A DNA stretch of 64,000 nt from Bin5 sp009843665 (GTDB lineage: Bacteria; Chloroflexota; Anaerolineae; Caldilineales; Caldilineaceae): the NCBI GenBank assembly GCA_965220285.1, contig OZ244818.1:4650001-4714000 (forward strand). The letters run 5' to 3'. A model generated the notes under the pieces. That model was not told where the DNA came from. It ran no database searches and saw nothing but the letters and a program-made list of their open reading frames with translations. This document shows positions 1 to 7,916 of this stretch, one piece after another; position 1 is the stretch's first letter, and every line of letters begins with the position of its first letter. A program made the position numbers and the translations under genes.

Positions 1-15
1 AGCAGAGCTGACGCC

Positions 16-909
16 ATGATACGCGACCAGGCCGTCGGACCCCAACCCACCCGCGAAATCCATCCCGGCGCAAGAGGACAACCTCTTCGCCGCCTATTCG
101 AACTCATCGGCACACAACTGCTTCTCGTACTCGGCGCAATAGTCTTCGCGCTTCCCTTTGTCTGGATGGTCAGCACATCTCTCAAAGCCGATCGCCAGAT
201 CTTCGCCTTCCCGCCGATCTGGGTGCCCGATCCTTTCATATGGGGCAACTTTCCCGCCGTCTTTATCTATGCCCCAATGCACCTCTACTTCTTCAATACG
301 TTGCTCATCGCCCTCGCCCACGTATTCGGCGCCGTCTTCACCTGCTCGCTCGCCGCCTACGGCTTCGCCCGCCTGCGCGCGCCCGGCCGCGACCTCATTT
401 TCATGGTCATGGTCAGCCAGATGATGATCCCCTACATCGTCATGCTCGTGCCCCTCTACCTCCTCTTCGCCGAGCTTGAGTGGATCGACACCTTCTACCC
501 GCTGACCATCCCCGCCATGCTCGGCACGCCCTTCTACATCTTCATGCTCCGCCAGTTCTTCCTCACCATCCCTATGGAGCTCGAAGAGGCCGCCATCATC
601 GACGGCGCCACCCGCCTGCGCATCTGGTGGACCATCATCCTGCCCCTCGCCAAGCCGGCCCTCGCAACCGTCGCCATCTTCAGCTTCATGTTCGCCTGGA
701 ACGACTTCACCGGCCCGTTGATCTTCCTCAACTCCCGCGAAAAGTTCACCCTCTCCCTCGGCCTCCAGGCCTTCATGTTCGAACGCCGCACCATGTGGGG
801 CCCCCTCATGGCCGCGTCCACGATGATGATAATGCCAATTCTTATCGTCTTCTTCCTGGCCCAGAAACACTTCATCCAAGGCATCGCCCTAACGGGAATC
901 AAGGCTTGA
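16..909 (+). CDS. Carbohydrate ABC transporter permease (MalG type)
   Basis: Inner-membrane permease of a binding-protein-dependent sugar importer. The 297-residue protein has a first membrane segment near residues 33-52 and several further hydrophobic helices. The cytoplasmic EAA loop, which contacts the ATPase, is near residues 191-212 (EEAAIIDGATRLRIWW, then ILP). Length and C-terminus fit the MalG/UgpE family. The binding protein and partner permease would lie upstream of the window. It sits ahead of two glycosidase-like genes on the same strand, so it probably feeds that catabolic cluster; the substrate cannot be read from the sequence. Confidence 0.93.
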   Translation: MIRDQAVGPQPTREIHPGARGQPLRRLFELIGTQLLLVLGAIVFALPFVWMVSTSLKADRQIFAFPPIWVPDPFIWGNFPAVFIYAPMHLYFFNTLLIALAHVFGAVFTCSLAAYGFARLRAPGRDLIFMVMVSQMMIPYIVMLVPLYLLFAELEWIDTFYPLTIPAMLGTPFYIFMLRQFFLTIPMELEEAAIIDGATRLRIWWTIILPLAKPALATVAIFSFMFAWNDFTGPLIFLNSREKFTLSLGLQAFMFERRTMWGPLMAASTMMIMPILIVFFLAQKHFIQGIALTGIKA

Positions 910-1044
910 GAGGCAGTAGCTTCAAGTGATTGAAGGCGCCGGACTGCAGAAAGCGCTCGCGTGTGGCAAAATTGAGGCCGCATAGGTCACGGTTCAGGCA
1001 GTGATGTTCGGGGAGCATCCCTTATAGGTCTTGGAGGTAAGTGA

Positions 1045-2367
1045 GTGAAAATCACTCAATTCACTATGGAGGAGGTCCGGTGTTTTGCCGCGCGCCAAGA
1101 ATTCGAGATTCGCCCACTGACTTTTCTTGTTGGAGAGAACAGCACAGGAAAGACTTCAATTTTGGCCTGTTTTCACATCTTGGCAGAAATCCTAAGTGGA
1201 GGCGAAGTTGATTTCAACCTCCGTCCTTATTCTTTGGGGATATTTAGAGACATAGTTAGAAGGAGCAAGAAGCAAGACAAGAGCTTCGAATTGGGAATTC
1301 GCCTAACGGACAAAGATGATGAGGTTGAAATTACGTTCGGTTTTGTTGAGAAATCGGGTGGAGTTGAGCCTGTGGTCGAGTCGGTGTCTATCAAGTTTTC
1401 AGATGGCGAAATCGTCCTGATCGCAAGAGAAAAAATCGAAGGGAGATTCGAGCCGAAGGCAATTGATGAGGGCAAGAATCAATTTCATATTGATGTTGAT
1501 TCAAATCGCCTAAATGGCGACGATCCGTTTTTTCCACTGATCTATTTTGCTAACAAGAGAATGGAAGGAAAGTCCGATCACAATGGAGCTTTTTCAAGGT
1601 TTCTTAGGGGGAAGATAGAGAAAGGAATCAGCTTCCTGAATCCGGGAAACGAGCCGATCGCTACAGTATTCAGCACATCACCTGTCCGTTCGCAGCCGCG
1701 ACGGACCTATGATCCGACGAGAGAGTTTCAAGATCCGGAAGGAAGCGATGTGCCGATGATGCTGACACGCATTGCATCCACCAAGCCGGAAGAATGGGAA
1801 AGACTAAGGCAGCAGCTAATCAATTTCGGGAAGAGCTCCGGTCTGTTTCAGAGCATTGATACAGAAGCCTTGGGAAGCTCACTGGGTTCTCCGTTCCAGT
1901 TGAAATTCAAAGTGAGAGGACCAAAGACCAACATAGTAGATGTCGGATACGGAGTCAGCCAAGTATTGCCTATCTTGGTTTATGTCTTGACCTCTTCGTT
2001 TTCTGAGTCCCACCGTTTGAGTCAGGATGCTGGAAAGTACCTCATGTTGCAACAACCAGAGGTACATCTGCACCCAAAGGCACAAGCGGAACTTACATCC
2101 TTGCTGGCCCAGTTGGCAAATATTGGCAACCAGTCTTTCCTCATCGAAACGCATAGTGATTACATGGTCGACCGCGCGCGCATCGAAATCAGGAGAGGAA
2201 ACATCAAAGCCGAAGATGTATCTCTAATCTACTTGGAACCCAAGAAAAATGTCGTTAAAGTGCATAACATCTCCTTCGACAAAATGGGAAATATGATCGG
2301 CGTTCCTCCTCACTTCAGAGAGTTTTTCCTTCTCGAGTCTGACCGACTAATGGGCTTCGAGGACTAG
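1045..2367 (+). CDS. AAA/ABC-type ATPase of an ATPase-PIN pair
   Basis: SMC/RecF-like ATPase of 440 residues. The GTG start has GGAGG seven bases upstream (1033-1037). Walker A is GENSTGKTS at residues 30-38. A signature-like segment GYGVSQVLPI is near 298, Walker B-like LMLQQPEVHLHP near 333, and a switch motif ETHSDYM near 369. The first acidic position of the usual EEPE/EQPE Walker B is Gln here, which may be a subfamily trait. No TOPRIM or other nuclease domain is fused. The PIN gene begins three bases after the stop. GC is clearly lower than in the flanking catabolic genes, suggesting transfer. A defence or toxin role is inference from this arrangement. Confidence 0.85.
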   Translation: MKITQFTMEEVRCFAARQEFEIRPLTFLVGENSTGKTSILACFHILAEILSGGEVDFNLRPYSLGIFRDIVRRSKKQDKSFELGIRLTDKDDEVEITFGFVEKSGGVEPVVESVSIKFSDGEIVLIAREKIEGRFEPKAIDEGKNQFHIDVDSNRLNGDDPFFPLIYFANKRMEGKSDHNGAFSRFLRGKIEKGISFLNPGNEPIATVFSTSPVRSQPRRTYDPTREFQDPEGSDVPMMLTRIASTKPEEWERLRQQLINFGKSSGLFQSIDTEALGSSLGSPFQLKFKVRGPKTNIVDVGYGVSQVLPILVYVLTSSFSESHRLSQDAGKYLMLQQPEVHLHPKAQAELTSLLAQLANIGNQSFLIETHSDYMVDRARIEIRRGNIKAEDVSLIYLEPKKNVVKVHNISFDKMGNMIGVPPHFREFFLLESDRLMGFED

Positions 2368-2370
2368 AAA

Positions 2371-2832
2371 GTGTGCATTATCTTGGACGCCAACTGCTTT
2401 GCTAGTTTCCGTGACAGAGCAAATCAAGACATGCAACCCATTCGCACATGGCTGGCACAGAAAGACGGAAAAATCGCGTATTCCAATACTTCGAAGTTTC
2501 GGGACGAGTGGAAGAGTAGTGGTCTTGACCTGCAGACGTTGAATCGCGCCGGGCAGCTAAAACTGATACCGAAGGACGAAGTCCTTAGCAAACAGATCGA
2601 AATAGAGGAAGATCTTGAATCCGATGATCCCCACGTAATCGCGTTGGCCATGGTTGCAAGAATCAAAGTACTGGTTGTCCAACGTCAGCCTGATGAACCT
2701 CTTAGGGGCAGTAGACGTAGAGCTAGAGGTGCAGACACGGCTTTACAGAGGGACTTCAAAAGGCTGGCTCGCGGAAGAGTTTATATTAATGCATCCCATG
2801 AACACTTGCTTACTAGAGACCTTTGCCCTTGA
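2371..2832 (+). CDS. PIN-like nuclease paired with the upstream ATPase
   Basis: A 153-residue protein starting at GTG, three bases after the ATPase stop, so the two are almost certainly co-transcribed. The N-terminus MCIILDANCF carries the first PIN aspartate (D6). Further acidic residues fit the family order: D85/D86 in ESDDPHVIALA and D122/D128 in DTALQRDF, followed by the usual tail SHEHLLTRDLCP. PIN domains are metal-dependent RNases or DNases. Residues 103-121 form an unusual basic stretch (QRQPDEPLRGSRRRARGA) where the family has a short strand and loop. The frame is open throughout, so I treat it as intact. Low GC, like its partner. Confidence 0.72.
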   Translation: MCIILDANCFASFRDRANQDMQPIRTWLAQKDGKIAYSNTSKFRDEWKSSGLDLQTLNRAGQLKLIPKDEVLSKQIEIEEDLESDDPHVIALAMVARIKVLVVQRQPDEPLRGSRRRARGADTALQRDFKRLARGRVYINASHEHLLTRDLCP

Positions 2833-2964
2833 TATTGAATGGCTGAAATGCGGGAGACTTCCCCTCGCGACGCGACAACAGATGAATTCAGACAGCCGAC
2901 GAGATCTCAGAATCTCAACGCGGCAACAGAGCCCTCAATGAACAGCTACTAAGGAAACTCCCAA

Positions 2965-4512
2965 ATGGAACACTCTCCCGGTAAACAACTCTTCATCGAC
3001 GACTACTTCATCGAATCCCTGACCGGCGCCCGCCGCGTCCTCAACCGGCCGCGCAAACTCACCCCCGACGCGCCCCTGTCCATCCCCTTCGACCAACCTT
3101 GGGACGCAAACAACGCCCAGCCCGGCCGCGTCATCTACGATGAAAGCACAGGCCGCTTCCGCATGTACTACCGCGCCTGGACCGGAGAACAGACCTTTTT
3201 CTGCGCCCTCGACTCAGACGACGGGCTGAACTGGGAACGGCCCGTTCTGGAGCTGGTCGAGTTCGACGGCTCGACCCGCAACAACATCACCACCGGCAGC
3301 GCCGATCACCTCATAACCATTCTGGACAGCCGCGAACCGGACGAAACCCGCCGCTGGAAACAGATCGACAACAAGCCCAGCGGCATGAACGAGTCGGGAG
3401 AACCCCGCTGGCTCGCCCGCTACTCCGCCGACGGCTACGACTGGCATCTATACCCGGAGGGACCCCACAGCGACCAGAAGATGAGGTTCAACTTCGGCTC
3501 CCCCCACGAGACCTTCGGCGGCGTCATCAACCCCGACGCGCCCTACGTCTACTACTCCCAGCGCGGCTCCAACCGCCGCACCCGCGTCCTCGGCCGCCGT
3601 GACAGCCAGGACTTTCTCAGCTGGTCCGGCCTCCGCACCGTCATCGAACAGGACCTCCAGGACCCGCCCGGAACCGAATTCTATTCCGCCGGCTTCGACC
3701 CCGTCGCCTGCACCAACGGCGGCCTCCACATTATCACGCTCCAGGCCTTCCAGACCGATCTGACCGAACCCTACGAAATCGAAGATGCCGCCAGCTATTG
3801 GGGCGACGAGAAGGGCGGGAACGCCTTGGCCGCCCGGGTAGACGGCTTCGTCGAGAGTCAATTGGCGGTCAGCCGCGACACCGTCGCCTGGACGCGCTGG
3901 CGCGAACCCTTCATCGCCCGCGGCGAACCGGGTGCCTGGGACTACGGCATGGTCTACGCCGACGGCCCCATCCTCCACGACGACCAGCTCTGGTTTTACT
4001 ACATGGCCGGCAACCTGACCCATAACGGCTACAGCGCCCAACCTTGGCGGGGCCCCTACTCAACGCCCAACCGCCGCGGCAAAGGCGTCGCCGTCCTCCG
4101 CCCCGACGGCTACGTCAGCGTCGAAGCCGAGTCCTACGCCCCCGGCATCCTCACCACCCACCGCTTCCGCCAGGAGCAGGGCGGCCAGATCAGAGTCAAT
4201 GTCGACGCCGGCGCCGGCGAGCTCCGCTACGAGCTCCTCGAAGACACAGGCCACCCAATTCCTGGGTACACCGTCGCCGACTGTGACCCGATTCGCGCAG
4301 ACACCCTCGACAGCGCGCTCTCCTGGAACGGCAAACCAGGCTGGCCCGGAGTCGGCAATGACCGCATCGCACGCCTTCCCCAGCTGAACCATTCGGAGTT
4401 CTACGTGAAACTGCGCTTCTACGTTTCGCCAGGGACCAAACTGTACTCCCTCACCATAGACCCGCCCGAAGTGACGGAATGGCTGGTCAGACTCAGGACG
4501 CGCATTGACTAG
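2965..4512 (+). CDS. Beta-propeller glycosidase-like protein
   Basis: A 515-residue protein resembling the GH32/GH43/sialidase-like five-bladed propellers that begin with LFIDDYFI. Blade-type motifs include RMYYRAWTG, DSDDGLNWERP and GMVYADGPI. No signal peptide is visible, so it should be cytoplasmic. ATG start with AAGGAA at 2951-2956. It shares the segment DDGLNW..P.L.LVEF....NN with the protein at 5512-6969, so the two are distant paralogues in one catabolic cluster. I cannot assign catalytic residues or a substrate; carbohydrate hydrolysis is inferred from fold and from the ABC permease upstream. Confidence 0.75.
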   Translation: MEHSPGKQLFIDDYFIESLTGARRVLNRPRKLTPDAPLSIPFDQPWDANNAQPGRVIYDESTGRFRMYYRAWTGEQTFFCALDSDDGLNWERPVLELVEFDGSTRNNITTGSADHLITILDSREPDETRRWKQIDNKPSGMNESGEPRWLARYSADGYDWHLYPEGPHSDQKMRFNFGSPHETFGGVINPDAPYVYYSQRGSNRRTRVLGRRDSQDFLSWSGLRTVIEQDLQDPPGTEFYSAGFDPVACTNGGLHIITLQAFQTDLTEPYEIEDAASYWGDEKGGNALAARVDGFVESQLAVSRDTVAWTRWREPFIARGEPGAWDYGMVYADGPILHDDQLWFYYMAGNLTHNGYSAQPWRGPYSTPNRRGKGVAVLRPDGYVSVEAESYAPGILTTHRFRQEQGGQIRVNVDAGAGELRYELLEDTGHPIPGYTVADCDPIRADTLDSALSWNGKPGWPGVGNDRIARLPQLNHSEFYVKLRFYVSPGTKLYSLTIDPPEVTEWLVRLRTRID

Positions 4513-4647
4513 GCCTAACGATTAGGACCAACTGATAAGACCTATCTTGGAGAAAGAGGCTTGCCGGAACCGCACAGAACCCCGTTCTAAAGTAGAAGAG
4601 CTTGAGCATTCCGTTCAGACGGATGCTCGAACAGATTGGAGAACAGA

Positions 4648-5436
4648 ATGTCCGATACACTCTCAAACGAACAATGGCGACAGTTCGAAGCGCGAGGATT
4701 CTTGCGCCTGGGCAAAATACTGACCCACGAGGAACTTAACGCTCTCCAGCTGCGCATGGATGACATCATGCTGGGGCGGGCGCCGCTCGACTATGACCAG
4801 ATCGCCATGCAGCTGGACCGCGAACCAGGCACAGGGAAACCCGGTCCTCAAACGAAGGGCCACAAAGGCGCCACGCTCAGCTACCGCAAGATCCAGGACC
4901 TCGAATACGATCCCCTGTTCCTCGCCTACATGCAGAAGCCGCTCTTCCGCCACATCTGTGCGCGCGCCTACGGAGAGGAGACCACCGTAGCCTGTTACCG
5001 CGCCATGTTCATGAACAAGCCAGCCCGCGAGGGAACACCCCTCATCTGGCACCAGGACCGATGGAGGTATCTCGATCGCGACCCCCTGATCACAATCTGG
5101 ACGGCCCTCGATCCAGCAACCATCTCAAACGGCTGCGTTGAGATCGTACCCGGCGCCCACCACACGCTGATAAACCCGACCAGCGGGTCCGGCTTTCTGA
5201 CTCCTGAGCAGGCAGAGGAACTGACACGCGACGCCGAAACTGTCTTTCTGGAGATGGAGGCGGGCGAGAGCGTCCTGCTTCACAATCATCTGCCGCACAG
5301 CTCCAATATCAACAACACCGACATTCCCAGGCGCGCCTTCAGCGCCTGTTACATGGACGCGGTGACCAAGGCAGAAAACGGGGAGACTTTCAACGTTATC
5401 TTTGGGGAAGGCGCGCTGCAGCCTGAAATGGTCTGA
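4648..5436 (+). CDS. Phytanoyl-CoA dioxygenase (PhyH) family protein
   Basis: Fe(II)/2-oxoglutarate-dependent oxygenase of 262 residues. The facial triad is readable: HxD at H135 and D137 (WHQDRW) and the distal His H217 (LPHSS), followed by an Arg pair (228-229) in the position that binds the 2-oxoglutarate carboxylate. The ATG at 4648 has GGAG at 4638-4641; an in-frame TTG at 4636 sits inside that ribosome site and is rejected. The gene lies between two glycosidase-like genes, so it probably hydroxylates a small molecule in the same catabolic pathway. The substrate is unknown. Confidence 0.87.
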   Translation: MSDTLSNEQWRQFEARGFLRLGKILTHEELNALQLRMDDIMLGRAPLDYDQIAMQLDREPGTGKPGPQTKGHKGATLSYRKIQDLEYDPLFLAYMQKPLFRHICARAYGEETTVACYRAMFMNKPAREGTPLIWHQDRWRYLDRDPLITIWTALDPATISNGCVEIVPGAHHTLINPTSGSGFLTPEQAEELTRDAETVFLEMEAGESVLLHNHLPHSSNINNTDIPRRAFSACYMDAVTKAENGETFNVIFGEGALQPEMV

Positions 5437-5440
5437 AAAT

Positions 5441-5479
5441 CTGGCAGTGTCGAAGGCCTGCTAACCCTTCGACTGCCAG
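5441..5479 (+). terminator. Hairpin after the PhyH gene
   Basis: CTGGCAG-GT-GTCGAAGG pairs with CCTTCGACTGCCAG: about 14 base pairs with a two-base bulge and a nine-base loop. It begins a few bases after the PhyH stop and ends 32 bases before the next start. No clear U-tract follows, so it could be an mRNA stabiliser or attenuator rather than a terminator. Confidence 0.5.
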
Positions 5480-5511
5480 CCTTTACCCAATAGCCTGTCC
5501 AGGAGCAATGG

Positions 5512-6969
5512 ATGCACATTCACAACGGCGGTCCCCGGCAACAGCTGGACGAGATCGTCCTCTTTCCCTTCGATGACCACAGCCTCCCGCTCCAATGCGG
5601 CGTCGAGCTCCACCTCGAAGGCCACATGACCCCATGCGGACGCACCCGCATCGCCGTAGACCTGGGCGAAGAAGGCGCCCCTGACAGCGAGCGCGTCGTC
5701 TACTACGGCACCGTCCACCGAGTCGGCGACGAGCTCTGGATGTGGTATCTCGGCCAGGGCCGCGACGCCACTTGGTTCGAGCGCGTCTGCTTCGCCACCA
5801 GCACCGACGGCTATAACTGGCACAAGCCCAACCTGGGACTGGTCGAGTACAAAGGCAGTCGCGACAACAACCTCGTTGACCTGAATCAAGGGACCCACCA
5901 CGTCCAGAGCTGCGTAGTTTACTACGACCCCGACGATCCCAACCCCGATCGCAAGTTCAAAATGCTCTTCCAATCGCGCAAGTATGACAGCAGTTTCGCC
6001 GCCGCATTCAGCGCCGACGGCCTGACCTGGCGAGAGTCTTCAAACAATCCAGTCGGCTCCTGGCTGGAGATGGCAGGGGGAACGCGTCACAACGGCTGCT
6101 ACTATGTGTGCGGGCAGGGTGGCTCGCACGCCGGGGGCGTTCGCCAACTGGTCTCCCACATCTCCTATGACTTCGAGAACTGGTCCCAGGCTTCATGCAT
6201 GGGCATGCGCCGTTCCAACGTTTCACCCCGGTCTCCGGTAACGGGCAGCAGTGCAGGTGAACAGATTCACCTCGGCGCCAGCCTCTGGAACCGCGGCAAC
6301 GTCATCGTCGGCTTCTACGGCATGTGGAATGGCCACCCCTCCAACGACCGCCGCCTCGTCACCATGGACCTCGGCCTCGCCGTCAGCAACGACGCCCTCC
6401 ACTACCGCGAGCCGGTTCCCGACTACCCCATCGTCTCCGCCGCCGAAGACGGCTGGCAGGAGCTGCCCCGCGGTAACACGCTCGTCAACTATCCCGCCCT
6501 CATCCAGGGGCAGGGCTTCGAACAAATCGGCGACGAGACCCTCTTCTGGTACGCACCCTGGCCCGAGCAGAGCAGCGACGGCGTCCGCTTAGCCAGTTGG
6601 CCCCGCGATCGCCTCGGCTACCTGCAGCCATTCACTGCCGGACGCATGCGGCCCGATCAGAGCCCGCACATCATTTCGGCGCCAATCGATCTGGATGGCA
6701 AGCCCGCCCAGCTCGCCTTGAACATCGACGGCCTCGGCGACTACAGCGATGTGACCGCCGAAATCATTTCCGAACAACTGGAGCCCGTACCCGGCTACAG
6801 CGCCGCCGACTGCATCCCGCCCACTGCGTCCGGTTTCTCGCAGCCCGTCACCTGGCATGGTCACGACACTGTGAAACATGACGACGGCCCCATTCGCCTC
6901 CGCCTCAACTTCTCAGGCATCCGCGTGGAGGATATCAAGCTGTTCGCCGCCTACATGAACTCTGTCTGA
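5512..6969 (+). CDS. Beta-propeller glycosidase-like protein (second copy type)
   Basis: A 485-residue soluble protein with propeller-type blades: LWMWYLGQG, ATSTDGYNWHKPNLGLVEY, FKMLFQSRKY and ETLFWYAPWPE. It is distantly homologous to the protein at 2965-4512 and shares its last-domain strands (PVPGYSAADC here, PIPGYTVADC there), so both end in the same C-terminal beta module. ATG at 5512 has AGGAG at 5501-5505. The family resembles GH32/GH43-like proteins; substrate and catalysis are not assignable by eye. Expected to act with the other catabolic genes of this strand. Confidence 0.73.
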   Translation: MHIHNGGPRQQLDEIVLFPFDDHSLPLQCGVELHLEGHMTPCGRTRIAVDLGEEGAPDSERVVYYGTVHRVGDELWMWYLGQGRDATWFERVCFATSTDGYNWHKPNLGLVEYKGSRDNNLVDLNQGTHHVQSCVVYYDPDDPNPDRKFKMLFQSRKYDSSFAAAFSADGLTWRESSNNPVGSWLEMAGGTRHNGCYYVCGQGGSHAGGVRQLVSHISYDFENWSQASCMGMRRSNVSPRSPVTGSSAGEQIHLGASLWNRGNVIVGFYGMWNGHPSNDRRLVTMDLGLAVSNDALHYREPVPDYPIVSAAEDGWQELPRGNTLVNYPALIQGQGFEQIGDETLFWYAPWPEQSSDGVRLASWPRDRLGYLQPFTAGRMRPDQSPHIISAPIDLDGKPAQLALNIDGLGDYSDVTAEIISEQLEPVPGYSAADCIPPTASGFSQPVTWHGHDTVKHDDGPIRLRLNFSGIRVEDIKLFAAYMNSV

Positions 6970-7027
6970 GGATGTGTCGACACCGCAATTCTAAGAGTCC
7001 GGGTTCTTTGTTCTGAAGGAAAGTGAC

Positions 7028-7867
7028 ATGTATGAAAAAGTAGAAGTTGCCGCCATCTCATATCGCCCGGTCAAGTGGGACAAAGTCGCCAACGCTGACC
7101 GCATGGAGGAGCTGTTCGTCCAGGCCGCCCAGGAAAACCCCCGCATGATCCTGACCACCGAGGGCGCGCTCGAAGGTTACATTGTGATGGAAATCGTCGA
7201 GGGCCGCGCTCCGGCCGTCGCCATGCTCGATGTAGCCGAACCAATCGACGGCCCCTACATCCTCCGCTTCCGGAAACTGGCCCGCTCCCTCAACACCTGC
7301 CTTGCCTTCGGCTTCGCCGAACGCATCGGCGATGAAGCCTTTAACTGCGCCATCTTCCTCGACGAGCAGGGCGACATCCGCGGCCGCTATCACAAGGTCC
7401 AACTGGCCGAAGGCACCCACGCCTCCTGGAGTTTCAATCGAATCGGAAAAAAGCTGCGCGCATTCGATACGCCCATCGGTCGCGCCGGCTTTGTCATCTG
7501 CAACGACCGCTGGAACCCGCACATCGTACGCGCCCTCGTTCTGGACGGCGCCCGCATCATCCTCATCCCCTCCTATGGCAGCAAGACCAAAGACCAGAAT
7601 CAAGCCGTACTCGCCAGGGCAAGGGAGAATGGCGTCCCCATCGTCGAGGCCAACGTCGGCATGAACCTGATCATCAGCAAAGGCGAAATCTGTGCCTACC
7701 AGTGGGGCAACGACCAGATCACCCATGCCGTAATCGAAATCCCCGCCGCCCCCTGTGAAGAAACCGCCCGCCAGGCCGAACAGGACTATCTCGACGCCCA
7801 AACGCCCGAAATGGAGCGCCGCTACCAGAGGACACTGGAAAGAGTGGAACGGCTGGCTAGCGCCTAA
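7028..7867 (+). CDS. Carbon-nitrogen hydrolase (nitrilase superfamily)
   Basis: A 279-residue amidohydrolase. The Glu-Lys-Cys triad is E45 (LTTEGALEG), K123 (GRYHKVQL) and C158 (FVICNDRW). The family cleaves C-N bonds of amides or carbamoyl compounds in the cytoplasm. The ATG is preceded by AAGGAAAG. It is followed 49 bases later by an N-acyl-D-amino-acid deacylase, so both likely release amine or acyl groups from the same class of compounds. The short C-terminal extension is helical and charged. The exact substrate is unknown. Confidence 0.87.
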   Translation: MYEKVEVAAISYRPVKWDKVANADRMEELFVQAAQENPRMILTTEGALEGYIVMEIVEGRAPAVAMLDVAEPIDGPYILRFRKLARSLNTCLAFGFAERIGDEAFNCAIFLDEQGDIRGRYHKVQLAEGTHASWSFNRIGKKLRAFDTPIGRAGFVICNDRWNPHIVRALVLDGARIILIPSYGSKTKDQNQAVLARARENGVPIVEANVGMNLIISKGEICAYQWGNDQITHAVIEIPAAPCEETARQAEQDYLDAQTPEMERRYQRTLERVERLASA

Positions 7868-7916
7868 CTACCCTGGTTAGAACTCCGACGACTAGGGCTC
7901 TCTGGAGGACAATTCC

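Noticed and set aside
94..879. Minus-strand frame opposite the ABC permease
   Set aside because: Glu/Asp/Gly-rich antisense shadow; the plus strand encodes a clear permease.
2654..2941. Alternative reading frame suggesting a frameshift in the PIN gene
   Set aside because: The original frame retains the PIN C-terminal motif and family ending, so no frameshift is needed.
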